Source: SIG603 sp964369415 (GTDB taxonomy: Bacteria > Bacillota > Clostridia > Oscillospirales > Acutalibacteraceae). Taken from it: DNA of 64,000 bases. This document shows, piece by piece, positions 16,408 through 24,270 of this stretch. The notes under the pieces were generated by a model. The model searched no databases. It was not told the origin of the DNA and was given only the letters and a program-made list of their open reading frames with translations. Made by a program: the position numbers and the translations under genes. Where the stretch lies: assembly GCA_964369415.1 (NCBI GenBank), contig CAYJFP010000003.1, positions 62,001 to 126,000 on the forward strand, written 5' to 3'. Positions within the stretch are counted from its first letter, which is position 1, and every line of letters begins with the position of its first letter.

Positions 16408-16776
16408 ATGAAATTTTTGAAATGTACACATTGTGGAAACATGGTCGGATTTGTCGAGGATAAAGGCGTTCCTATCCTATGTTGTGGCGAAGCCATGAAA
16501 GCCCTAATCCCAGGTGAAATTGACGCCGCTGCTGAAAAACACATTCCAGTAGTAAGCATTGACGGAAATAAGGTAGTAGTAACCGTTGGTGAAGTAGCAC
16601 ATCCGATGACAAACGAACACTCAATTAAATGGATAGCTCTTCAAACAAAAATGGGAAATCAAAGAAAAGTACTTTTAGGAGAGCCATGTGCAAACTTTAG
16701 AGTCTGCGATGGTGATGAAGTCGTATGTGTTTATGCTTACTGTGACCTACACGGACTTTGGAAAAAAGAATTATAA
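16408..16776 (+). CDS. Superoxide reductase (desulfoferrodoxin, 2Fe-SOR)
   Basis: 122 residues. The N-terminal desulforedoxin domain has Cys6, Cys9, Cys25 and Cys26, which bind the structural Fe(SCys)4 centre. The catalytic centre has His45, His65, His71, Cys112 and His115, matching the Fe(His)4Cys site, and the 'EKH' (43-45) carries the usual Glu/Lys pair. It reduces superoxide to hydrogen peroxide without making O2, using rubredoxin or a similar donor, and is the usual oxygen defence of strict anaerobes. AGAGGTG precedes the ATG. It is monocistronic, with a promoter (16329-16357) and terminator (16829-16857). Confidence 0.92.
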   Translation: MKFLKCTHCGNMVGFVEDKGVPILCCGEAMKALIPGEIDAAAEKHIPVVSIDGNKVVVTVGEVAHPMTNEHSIKWIALQTKMGNQRKVLLGEPCANFRVCDGDEVVCVYAYCDLHGLWKKEL

Positions 16777-16828
16777 TTGCTTAAAGTATTCACATTCTAC
16801 AAAACAATTATACTATTTATCATTTGAT

Positions 16829-16857
16829 AAAGGCAGTTTCACACTGCCTTTATTTTC
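16829..16857 (+). terminator. Rho-independent terminator of the superoxide reductase gene
   Basis: AAAGGCAGT (16829-16837), 5-nt loop, ACTGCCTTT (16843-16851), then TATTTTCT. The 365-base gap 16777-17140 holds this terminator, the Rex-like site and the hydrogenase leader. Confidence 0.8.
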
Positions 16858-16944
16858 TATTCTCAAATAAAATAGTTGTTTAGTAAACCTTGATAAAGAA
16901 AAATTATTAATTCTGACTAAATATACAAAAAATAAATTTAAGCT

Positions 16945-16962
16945 TTGTCAAATATTTCACAA
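16945..16962 (+). promoter_or_regulatory. Candidate Rex (redox repressor) operator upstream of hydrogenase operon
   Basis: TTGTCAA (16945-16951), 4-nt spacer ATAT, TTCACAA (16956-16962). The Rex consensus in Firmicutes is TTGTTAA-N4-TTAACAA; each half differs at one base. The target operon oxidises NADH, which is the class of gene Rex controls. The rex gene itself is not in the window. Confidence 0.5.
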
Positions 16963-17009
16963 ATCATTTGCATTATATTTCTAAATTAGAATTATAACTT
17001 TAAAGAGCT

Positions 17010-17058
17010 TTGATATAATTGAACAAATACATTATAAGTGGATTTATCCGCTTTTTTT
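17010..17058 (+). promoter_or_regulatory. Hydrogenase promoter region and terminator-like leader hairpin
   Basis: TTGATA (17010-17015) with TTATAA (17033-17038) at 17-nt spacing, and a TATAAT at 17014-17019, are competing promoter choices. AAGTGGAT (17036-17043) pairs with ATCCGCTT (17046-17053) and is followed by seven T (17052-17058), an intrinsic-terminator shape. A second hairpin, TGCGTGCA (17060-17067) with TGCA/CGCA (17083-17092), follows before the ribosome binding site. Confidence 0.4.
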
Positions 17059-17140
17059 GTGCGTGCATTTTTACCTAGAACTTGCACTCGCAAAGCTTAT
17101 AATTAATTAATTTTGCACATAGCGAAAGGATGGTTTGTTA

Positions 17141-17641
17141 ATGCTAAAAAAAATCAGTGACTTACCCTTTAGTGGCACAAAAGAACAAGAAGAAAAACTA
17201 CTTGTTAAACTTGAAGCGCTAAAAGATGAAAAGGGTGCGGTAATGCCTGCTTTGCAAGAGGCACAATTAATCTATGGTTATCTACCCATAGAGGTTCAAA
17301 AAATCATTGCAGATAAACTCGATGTTTCTCTGGAGGAAGTGTACGGAGTATCTACTTTCTACTCACAATTTGCACTTACACCAAAAGGAAAATATCACAT
17401 TTCAGTATGTCTTGGAACAGCTTGTTACGTTAAAGGTGCCGATAAAGTTTTCGACAGACTTGTAGCAAAGCTTGGAATCAAATCTGAAGAATGTACTGAA
17501 GACGGCCATTTTTCTTTGACTGCATGTCGTTGTATCGGCGCCTGTGGTCTAGCTCCTGTTATTACAGTTAATGAGGACGTTTACGGTAGACTTGATCCCG
17601 ATGATGTCGATGATATTATTAAAAAATACCAAACTGTTTAA
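17141..17641 (+). CDS. hydC: NuoE-like [2Fe-2S] subunit of bifurcating hydrogenase (HydC)
   Basis: 166 residues from ATG 17141, with AAAGGA 10 bases upstream; the in-frame TTG at 17135 is too close to that site. It is a thioredoxin-like [2Fe-2S] protein with cysteines in 'SVCLGTACYVKGA' and 'TACRCIGACGLAPV', the four-Cys pattern of NuoE/HydC. In electron-bifurcating hydrogenases HydC relays electrons between the NADH site of HydB and HydA. It is the first gene of the five-gene unit to 22208, preceded by a Rex-like site and a structured leader. Its stop overlaps the next ATG by one base. Confidence 0.88.
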   Translation: MLKKISDLPFSGTKEQEEKLLVKLEALKDEKGAVMPALQEAQLIYGYLPIEVQKIIADKLDVSLEEVYGVSTFYSQFALTPKGKYHISVCLGTACYVKGADKVFDRLVAKLGIKSEECTEDGHFSLTACRCIGACGLAPVITVNEDVYGRLDPDDVDDIIKKYQTV

Positions 17642-18198
17642 TGAGAGAGTTATCGCTTAATGTAATGGATATTTGTCAAAATTCTGTCACGGCAAATTCT
17701 TCACTTATTGAAATATTTATTTCTGAGAACATGGATGAAGAAACGCTAGTCATAGAAATTAATGACAATGGTAAGGGAATGAGTGAAGAGCAGCTTTTAA
17801 ACGTTATGAATCCGTTTTTCACCACCAGAACCACAAGAAAAGTTGGAATGGGAATACCGCTTTTTAAGATGGCGGCAGAGCTTACGGGTGGAAGTTTGAC
17901 GATGCAGTCTAAGCTTTCGGTCGGAACGAAGCTTAAGGCTACTTTCATCACGTCTCACATAGACATGACGCCTATAGGAGATATGAATTCGACGGTTTTA
18001 CCTTTAGTAACCGGAAACACCGACATAGACTTTTTATACATTAGGAAATTGATAAAAAACGGTGAAGAGAAAAGCTTTACTTTAAACACAAAGGAAATGA
18101 AAGAGATACTTGGAGAAGGCGTTTCTTTAAACCTTCCCGATGTAGTTATTTTCATTAGAGATTTTCTTAACGAAAACACCATGGAATTATATAGATAA
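17641..18198 (+). CDS. Stand-alone HATPase-domain protein in hydrogenase operon
   Basis: 185 residues. The N-terminal 100 residues are a GHKL ATPase fold with N-box 'DICQNSVTANSS', G1 box 'NDNGKGMSEE' and G2-like 'GMGIPLFKMAAELTGG'. There is no DHp/HisKA segment, phospho-acceptor His or sensor domain. The last 75 residues are an unassigned tail. Similar ATPases occur within bifurcating-hydrogenase operons of Clostridia and Thermoanaerobacter (from memory), and their role is not established. It is translationally coupled to hydC (TAATG). Possible roles are a serine/anti-sigma-type kinase or an assembly or gating factor for the complex. Confidence 0.75.
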   Translation: MRELSLNVMDICQNSVTANSSLIEIFISENMDEETLVIEINDNGKGMSEEQLLNVMNPFFTTRTTRKVGMGIPLFKMAAELTGGSLTMQSKLSVGTKLKATFITSHIDMTPIGDMNSTVLPLVTGNTDIDFLYIRKLIKNGEEKSFTLNTKEMKEILGEGVSLNLPDVVIFIRDFLNENTMELYR

Positions 18199-18239
18199 CA
18201 ATTTAGTGCCCACCTTCCGGGCAAAGGAAGGAGAAAGGC

Positions 18240-18269
18240 CGACTTGTAAAATAATATTAAGACAAGTCG
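18240..18269 (+). promoter_or_regulatory. Intercistronic hairpin between HATPase and ferredoxin genes
   Basis: CGACTTGT (18240-18247) pairs perfectly with ACAAGTCG (18262-18269) around a 14-nt AU-rich loop. It separates a strong Shine-Dalgarno-like sequence from the start codon at 18283. Confidence 0.45.
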
Positions 18270-18282
18270 TGATATTTAGATT

Positions 18283-18654
18283 ATGAAATCTTTAGCCGAA
18301 TTACAGGCAATCAGAGATAAAGCTAAACAAAGCATCGCTTTAAGAGGCGAATCTAATGCAAATGTTAGAGTTCTTGTAGGCATGGCAACTTGCGGTATCG
18401 CAGCAGGTGCTAGACCAGTTCTTAACACTTTAACAGAAGAGGTTGCTAAAAGGCAACTTAGCGATGTTATCGTTACACAAACAGGATGTATCGGTATTTG
18501 CCAATACGAGCCTGTTATCGAGATAGTTGATGCAGAAGGCGTAAAAACAACTTATGTTAAAATGACTTCTGAAAAAGCACTTAAAGTGGTAAATGATCAC
18601 TTAGTAAACGGCAATGTTGTTACCGAATATACAATCGGTACTGAGCAGAAATAA
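18283..18654 (+). CDS. (2Fe-2S) thioredoxin-like ferredoxin of hydrogenase operon
   Basis: 123 residues. 'VGMATCGIAAGARPV' and 'TQTGCIGICQYEP' give three of the cluster cysteines of the thioredoxin-like [2Fe-2S] fold (Complex1_24-kDa type); the first motif has one Cys where NuoE has two. It lies between the HATPase and hydB genes. It resembles the small ferredoxin-like subunits (HydD-type naming) of bifurcating hydrogenases. The Shine-Dalgarno is unusual: a strong GGAAGGAG (18226-18233) lies 49 bases upstream, separated by an 8-bp hairpin (18240-18269). A stop at 18277 prevents any longer start. Confidence 0.8.
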   Translation: MKSLAELQAIRDKAKQSIALRGESNANVRVLVGMATCGIAAGARPVLNTLTEEVAKRQLSDVIVTQTGCIGICQYEPVIEIVDAEGVKTTYVKMTSEKALKVVNDHLVNGNVVTEYTIGTEQK

Positions 18655-18671
18655 GAAAGGATGAGAAATTA

Positions 18672-20462
18672 ATGTTTCGTTCAAATGTTTTAGTCTGCGG
18701 CGGAACCGGTTGTACTTCATCAAACAGTGAAGCTATAATTGCGAAAATGCAAGCAGAAATCAAGGCGCAAGGACTTGAAAAAGAAGTTAACGTCATAAGA
18801 ACAGGATGTTTCGGCCTATGTGCTTTAGGACCTATTATGATAGTTTATCCGGAGGGCGCTTTTTACAGCATGGTTACTCCTGAAGATGTACCTGAAATTG
18901 TTGAAGAGCACCTTTTAAAAGGTCGTTTAGTTAAAAGACTTTTATACAAAGAGACAGTTGTTGATGAAAACACAACAAAATCTCTTAATGAAACTAAGTT
19001 CTACGAAAAACAAATGCGTATAGCTCTTAGAAACTGCGGTGTTATCAATCCAGATGAAATTGATGAATACATAGCTCTAGATGGTTATGCGGCTTTAGGT
19101 AAAGTATTAACAGAGATGACTCCTGAAACACTTATTCAAGAAATGCTTGATTCAGGACTAAGAGGAAGAGGCGGCGCCGGCTTCCCAACAGGTTTAAAAT
19201 GGAAATTTGCAGCGGCTAATGCGGCTGACCAAAAATATGTATGTTGTAACGCCGACGAAGGTGACCCAGGTGCATTTATGGATAGATCTATCCTTGAAGG
19301 CGACCCACACTCAGTTATCGAGGCTATGGCTATCGCAGGTTATGCAATAGGCGCAACACAAGGTTACATCTACATTCGTACAGAGTATCCAATAGCTGTT
19401 GAAAGACTTAATAACGCTATTGAAAAAGCTAAAGAATATGGACTACTCGGTAAAGATATCTTCGGAACAGGCTTTGAGTTTAATCTTGAAATCAGAGAAG
19501 GTGCCGGCGCATTCGTTTGCGGTGAAGAAACAGCTCTTATGACTTCTATCGAAGGCAAAAGAGGCGAGCCACGTTGCCGTCCTCCTTTCCCAGCTGTTAA
19601 AGGTCTATTTGGAAAACCAACTGTTCTAAACAACGTTGAAACATATGCTAATATTCCACAAATCATCTTAAAAGGTGCACCATGGTTTAAAGCTATCGGT
19701 ACTGAAAAATCAGCCGGTACAAAAGTTTTCGCTCTAGGCGGAAAAATCACAAACACTGGTCTTGTTGAAGTTCCTATGGGAACAACTCTTCGTGAAGTTG
19801 TCGAGGAAATCGGCGGCGGCATCCCAGGCGGTCACACATTTAAAGCTGCTCAAACTGGTGGACCATCAGGCGGATGTATCCCAGCTTCATTAATCGATAC
19901 ACCTATCGACTATGATAACCTATTATCAATCGGTTCTATGATGGGTTCTGGCGGACTTATCGTTATGGATGAAACCACATGTATGGTTGACATCGCTAAG
20001 TTCTTCCTTGACTTTACAGTTGATGAAAGCTGTGGTAAATGTACTCCTTGCCGTGTTGGTACTAGAAGACTTCTTGAAATACTTGAAAAAATCACAAACG
20101 GACAAGGAACACTTGAAGACCTTGATAAAATGCAAGAACTTTGCCATTATATCAAAGAAAATTCACTTTGCGGTCTTGGACAAACAGCTCCAAACCCTGT
20201 TCTTTCAACACTTCACTACTACCGTGATGAATATGAAGCTCATGTTACAGAAAAACGCTGTCCTGCTGGCGCTTGTAAGGCTCTTACAAACTATGTTGTT
20301 ATCGCCGACAAGTGTAAAGGATGTACTTTATGTAAGAGAAACTGTCCTGTTGATGCTATCGAAGGCAGTGTTAAAGAAGCTCATGTTATCGATGTTGCTA
20401 AATGTATTAAATGCGGAGTTTGCATGGAAAAATGTAAATTTGACGCTATTGTTAAGAGATAA
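18672..20462 (+). CDS. hydB: NuoF-like NADH-binding subunit of bifurcating hydrogenase (HydB)
   Basis: 596 residues. Order of domains: an N-terminal thioredoxin-like [2Fe-2S] domain ('VCGGTGCTSSNS', 'TGCFGLCALGP'); the FMN/NADH domain with 'GRGGAGFPTGLKW' and 'GAGAFVCGEETAL'; a [4Fe-4S] site 'ESCGKCTPCRVG'; and two C-terminal ferredoxin motifs, 'CKGCTLCKRNCP' and 'CIKCGVCMEKCK'. This is the HydB subunit, where NADH and ferredoxin electrons are joined at FMN. It sits 17 bases after the ferredoxin gene, with GAAAGGATG upstream. The length is right for HydB and no motif is missing. Confidence 0.93.
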   Translation: MFRSNVLVCGGTGCTSSNSEAIIAKMQAEIKAQGLEKEVNVIRTGCFGLCALGPIMIVYPEGAFYSMVTPEDVPEIVEEHLLKGRLVKRLLYKETVVDENTTKSLNETKFYEKQMRIALRNCGVINPDEIDEYIALDGYAALGKVLTEMTPETLIQEMLDSGLRGRGGAGFPTGLKWKFAAANAADQKYVCCNADEGDPGAFMDRSILEGDPHSVIEAMAIAGYAIGATQGYIYIRTEYPIAVERLNNAIEKAKEYGLLGKDIFGTGFEFNLEIREGAGAFVCGEETALMTSIEGKRGEPRCRPPFPAVKGLFGKPTVLNNVETYANIPQIILKGAPWFKAIGTEKSAGTKVFALGGKITNTGLVEVPMGTTLREVVEEIGGGIPGGHTFKAAQTGGPSGGCIPASLIDTPIDYDNLLSIGSMMGSGGLIVMDETTCMVDIAKFFLDFTVDESCGKCTPCRVGTRRLLEILEKITNGQGTLEDLDKMQELCHYIKENSLCGLGQTAPNPVLSTLHYYRDEYEAHVTEKRCPAGACKALTNYVVIADKCKGCTLCKRNCPVDAIEGSVKEAHVIDVAKCIKCGVCMEKCKFDAIVKR

Positions 20463-20477
20463 GAAAGGAAAAAAGTT

Positions 20478-22208
20478 ATGGTAAATGTTAAAATAAACGG
20501 TATGCCCTTTGAAGTAGAAGATGGTATAACCATACTTGAAGCGGCAAGAGTAGCCGGTATTGATATTCCTACTTTGTGCTTTTTAAAAGATATGAATCAA
20601 ATCGGTGCATGCCGTATATGTACTGTTGAAGTTAAAGGCGCAAGAAGCCTTGTTGCATCTTGTGTATACCCTGTAAATGAGGGTATGGAAATTCAAACAA
20701 ACTCACCTAAAGTTCAAAAGTCAAGAGAAATGACTCTAAAAATGCTTCTTTCTATCCACGATAGAAAATGTCTTTCTTGCGTAAGAAACGGCTCATGCGA
20801 ACTTCAAAGCCTTTGCAACGACATGGGAATTGAAGAAGAAAATGAGTGGGACGGCGCAAAACCTGCTGGTGAAGACGACAAAACAACTCTTTATCTTGAA
20901 AGAGACAATGCAAAATGTATTCTTTGTAGACGTTGTGTAGCGGCTTGCCAAAATCAAAAAGTTGCTGTTATCGGCGCTAACAACAGAGGATTCGACACTG
21001 CTATCGGTTGTGCTTTCGAGGCACCTCTTGCCGATTCACCATGTGTAGCTTGCGGACAATGTATCAACGTATGTCCTACAGGTGCGCTTAAAGAAAAAAG
21101 CGAAATTAAAGAAATTTTTGCTGCGATTGCTGATCCTACAAAACACGTTGTTGTTCAAACAGCTCCTTCTGTTAGAGCGGCTCTTGGCGAAGAGTTCGGT
21201 TATCCAATCGGAACAAATGTTGAAGGCAAAATGGCTGCTGCTCTTAGAAGACTTGGCTTTAGCAAAGTTTTCGATACCGACTTTGGCGCTGACATGACTA
21301 TCATGGAAGAAGCTACAGAGTTTTTAGACAGAGTTAAAAACGGCGGTAAACTTCCGATTATCACTTCATGTTCACCAGGATGGGTTAAATTCTGCGAGCA
21401 CTACCACCCAGATATGATTGAAAATCTATCTTCTTGTAAATCACCTCAACAAATGACAGGTGCTCTTATCAAAACATGGTATGCAGAAAAAGAAGGAATT
21501 GATCCTAAAGATATCGTAAGCGTTTCGGTTATGCCTTGTATCGCAAAGAAATTTGAGATTGAGCGTGAAAACCAAGCAGCTGCGGGACTTCAAGATGTTG
21601 ACTTCAGCATGACAACTAGAGAGCTTGCTAGAATGATTAAAATGGCTAAACTTAACTTCGATAGACTTCCAGAAGAGAAATTTGACGAAGCTATGGGCGA
21701 ATCTACAGGTGCGGCTGTTATCTTCGGTGCTACAGGCGGCGTTATGGAAGCGGCTTTAAGAACAGCGGCTGACGTATTAACAGGCGAAGACCTAGCTTCA
21801 GTTGATTATAAAGAAGTTAGAGGAACAGACGGAATTAAAGAGGCTACTTACAACGTTGCTGGCATGGACGTAAATGTTGCAGTTGTTAGTGGACTTGAAA
21901 ATGCCGATAAAGTTCTAAAAGACATCAAAGCCGGCAAAGCTAACTATCATATCGTTGAAATCATGTGTTGCCCAGGCGGCTGTGTAAACGGCGGCGGACA
22001 ACCTATCCAAAATGCTACTGTAAGAAGCTTTACAGATATCAAAACTCTTAGAGCTTCCGCATTATATGGCCAAGATGTTGACATGCCACTTAGAAAGAGC
22101 CATCAAAACCCACTTGTTAAAAAGTGCTATGATGAATTCCTTGAAAAACCAGGCAGTCACAAATCCCACCACATCCTCCATACATCTTATGTAAAAAGAG
22201 GCAAATAA
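20478..22208 (+). CDS. hydA: NADH-dependent [FeFe] hydrogenase catalytic subunit
   Basis: 576 residues. An N-terminal [2Fe-2S] domain, a His-Cys3 [4Fe-4S] region ('HDRKCLSCVRNGSC') and two ferredoxin-type clusters ('CILCRRCVAAC', 'CVACGQCINVCP') are followed by the H-cluster domain. H-cluster cysteines are Cys298 ('TSCSPGW'), Cys354 ('MPCIAKKFE'), Cys498 and Cys502 ('EIMCCPGGCVNGGGQP'). TSCSPGW, with Ser in place of the second Cys of TSCCPAW, is typical of group A3 bifurcating enzymes. It evolves H2 by using NADH and reduced ferredoxin together. It is the last gene of the operon and ends at a terminator. Confidence 0.93.
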   Translation: MVNVKINGMPFEVEDGITILEAARVAGIDIPTLCFLKDMNQIGACRICTVEVKGARSLVASCVYPVNEGMEIQTNSPKVQKSREMTLKMLLSIHDRKCLSCVRNGSCELQSLCNDMGIEEENEWDGAKPAGEDDKTTLYLERDNAKCILCRRCVAACQNQKVAVIGANNRGFDTAIGCAFEAPLADSPCVACGQCINVCPTGALKEKSEIKEIFAAIADPTKHVVVQTAPSVRAALGEEFGYPIGTNVEGKMAAALRRLGFSKVFDTDFGADMTIMEEATEFLDRVKNGGKLPIITSCSPGWVKFCEHYHPDMIENLSSCKSPQQMTGALIKTWYAEKEGIDPKDIVSVSVMPCIAKKFEIERENQAAAGLQDVDFSMTTRELARMIKMAKLNFDRLPEEKFDEAMGESTGAAVIFGATGGVMEAALRTAADVLTGEDLASVDYKEVRGTDGIKEATYNVAGMDVNVAVVSGLENADKVLKDIKAGKANYHIVEIMCCPGGCVNGGGQPIQNATVRSFTDIKTLRASALYGQDVDMPLRKSHQNPLVKKCYDEFLEKPGSHKSHHILHTSYVKRGK

Positions 22209-22216
22209 AAATTTTA

Positions 22217-22244
22217 GCGGGACTGAATTTCAGTCCCGCTTTTT
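22217..22244 (+). terminator. Rho-independent terminator of the hydrogenase operon
   Basis: GCGGGACTGA (22217-22226) pairs with TCAGTCCCGC (22230-22239) and is followed by TTTTT. Confidence 0.85.
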
Positions 22245-22260
22245 ATCAAATCAAGTATAA

Positions 22261-22288
22261 AAAAGACTAGGATTAATCCTAGTCTTTT
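22261..22288 (-). terminator. Terminator of the GNAT gene
   Basis: AAAAGACTAGGATT and its exact complement AATCCTAGTCTTTT form a 28-bp perfect palindrome. On the minus strand a T-run follows; it lies two bases after the GNAT stop codon. Confidence 0.75.
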
Positions 22289-22290
22289 TA

Positions 22291-22935
22291 CTATTTTGCC
22301 GTTCTTATTATTTCCTGTATGATGCTTTTATCATATAAATCTTTGAGCACTTCTAGCGCTTCGTTAAAGTCGTTTGGGTAAATTTTATAGCTTTTTCCGC
22401 CATTTTCTGCTATGGCTATTTTCTTGTCTTTGCAGAAGTAATATCCAAGCTTCATGTAGCACAAAACTGCTTTTTCACTCCATGTTTGCGTGTGTAAAAT
22501 TACATCTAAGCCTTTGTCCACTTCTAAAAAAAGCCTTGTCACTTTCTGTATTATTGCACGTCCAAGACCCAATCCTTGACAGTCTGGATGCACCGCTATC
22601 CAGTGTAGCGATGGAGCATAACCAAGCTCTTTGGTGTCCGAAAACCACGCCGTACCCGTTGCTACAGGAATTCCTTTAGGATTTTTTATAAATACACACC
22701 TTTTTCTAAGCTCGTTTTCAAACGGCAGATAATCTCTTACAAAATATTTTAAAGCATCGTTTTCACTACCGAATTCCAAAACAGAAGTTTCGATTCTCGC
22801 CCAATCTTTTTCCATTCCTTCTTCAAAAAAGCAAAATGTATAGCCTTCTGGCAAAACTGGTTCTTTTATTTTAGAGATGTCCTCACTTTTTATCTCCATA
22901 ATTATATTTTTATACGGTATTTTCTTATTTAGCAT
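22291..22935 (-). CDS. GNAT family N-acetyltransferase
   Basis: 214 residues. Acetyl-CoA-binding motif A is 'HWIAVHPDCQGLGLGRAIIQ', written Q-x-x-G-x-G, and beta4/beta5 lead into 'LHTQTWSEKAVLCYMKLGY'. The fold is complete for GNAT, and the substrate is not predictable. ATG 22935 has GGAG 7 bases upstream. A lipoprotein gene ends 17 bases upstream on the same strand, so they may be cotranscribed. Confidence 0.75.
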   Translation of the reverse strand: MLNKKIPYKNIIMEIKSEDISKIKEPVLPEGYTFCFFEEGMEKDWARIETSVLEFGSENDALKYFVRDYLPFENELRKRCVFIKNPKGIPVATGTAWFSDTKELGYAPSLHWIAVHPDCQGLGLGRAIIQKVTRLFLEVDKGLDVILHTQTWSEKAVLCYMKLGYYFCKDKKIAIAENGGKSYKIYPNDFNEALEVLKDLYDKSIIQEIIRTAK

Positions 22936-22951
22936 ATTTTTACTCCTATTA

Positions 22952-24148
22952 TTACTTGATTTTTATCGTTCCTGTTTGATTTTTTTGGTCTATTTCTATC
23001 TCTGCATTAAGCATTTTTTCCAAATCTTCCACCGAAAAAGCTCTTCCCGAAACCGTACCGTTGCTACTTTCTTCTGCCGGAGTGTCTAGCATAAGCTGTT
23101 CTCCATCTTTATACACGGTAAAATCTATAAACTCGCTGTCATCATTTAGCACAAGTCTTGCATTAAACTCAGAACCACCTATGCTCCACTTACCAATTAA
23201 ATCTTCGCTTTCATAAGTTCCGCCTAAACTTTCAACTAATTCTTTAAACACACCCTTGTCCGAATAGTTGTAATTTTCAAACGATTCTTGACAAGGGTCA
23301 AACTCACTCGACCAATATTTATCGCTCTTTACGTCATATTTAAAATAGTAGTATTCGTCTTCATCACTGCTATTTATTTTAGCAATCTTAAAGTACTCGG
23401 CGGGGTATTTGTAGAGTATTTCATCGGGCAGTATGTAATAAACTTCACTCATGTCTCTTACATGATAGACAAAACCTCTTTCTAAGCTCACAAAAATGTC
23501 TTCAGCTTTTTTTCGCTCGCTTTCATGTTCCGAAAAAGCAACACGCCCTCCTGTGCAGTTATAATGACCTTTCCACTCGTCTGTATCTCCAGATAATTCA
23601 CCAACATCAGGCTTTATGCTTATGCTTGCATATGAACTTCTACTCTCGCTTGGATAATTGGTATAATCACATTCATATGCAATTACGTTATCAATTTCAG
23701 CTAATAGCGCTGATGCCTCTTCAAGCTCTTTATATGAATACAAGAACAGTTGGATAAATCCATCTTCAAAACTATATTCTAAATTGTAAGTATTTAAAAC
23801 TCCACTTATTTCGTCCGATTTAAAGTCAATCATCTTGGCTTTATAGTTATTAGACCTATTTTCTTCATAAAAAACAGTTTGACTTCCTAGAAAACCAATA
23901 TGATTTGTAGTAGCATAAACAGAAAATTCTAAACCACTGTCATCCAAGAAAACATACTCGTAAATCATATTTCTCTCATCGTCATGCTCATCAGGATAAG
24001 AGAGTTCCTCTATTAATTCTATGTCACTGCCAAAAATATCAGTGGCATACTTCATCATTTCCCTTTTAGAGTAATAAGTAGGATCTGTCGTGCAAGCTGC
24101 AAGCGACAAAATAGTAATTATAGTCAATAAAAAAATAATTTTTTTCAA
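22952..24148 (-). CDS. Lipoprotein of unknown function
   Basis: 398 residues starting at a TTG (24148) with GAGG nearby upstream; the N-terminus 'KKIIFLLTIITILSLAAC' is a type II signal peptide with the lipobox LAAC near residue 19, so the mature protein is a cell-surface lipoprotein. The rest is polar, acidic and rich in Tyr and Ser, without a catalytic motif I can name. A middle Cys pair ('YECDYTNYP', 'HYNCTGG') is present. It lies upstream of the GNAT gene on the same strand. Fast-evolving surface lipoproteins of this size often have no assigned function. Confidence 0.65.
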   Translation of the reverse strand: MKKIIFLLTIITILSLAACTTDPTYYSKREMMKYATDIFGSDIELIEELSYPDEHDDERNMIYEYVFLDDSGLEFSVYATTNHIGFLGSQTVFYEENRSNNYKAKMIDFKSDEISGVLNTYNLEYSFEDGFIQLFLYSYKELEEASALLAEIDNVIAYECDYTNYPSESRSSYASISIKPDVGELSGDTDEWKGHYNCTGGRVAFSEHESERKKAEDIFVSLERGFVYHVRDMSEVYYILPDEILYKYPAEYFKIAKINSSDEDEYYYFKYDVKSDKYWSSEFDPCQESFENYNYSDKGVFKELVESLGGTYESEDLIGKWSIGGSEFNARLVLNDDSEFIDFTVYKDGEQLMLDTPAEESSNGTVSGRAFSVEDLEKMLNAEIEIDQKNQTGTIKIK

Positions 24149-24270
24149 TTCGTTTACCTCACATTTAATTGTTTCAATAGATTATACTATTTTTTTATAA
24201 AAAAATCAATTTTGTATATATCTTAAATATTTTTTATGCTATAATGGTAAAAAAAGTTTGGAGTGATTTT

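Noticed and set aside
16777..17140. A small gene or sRNA in the 365-base gap
   Set aside because: No open frame with a ribosome binding site was found; the gap is accounted for by the terminator, the Rex-like site and the leader.
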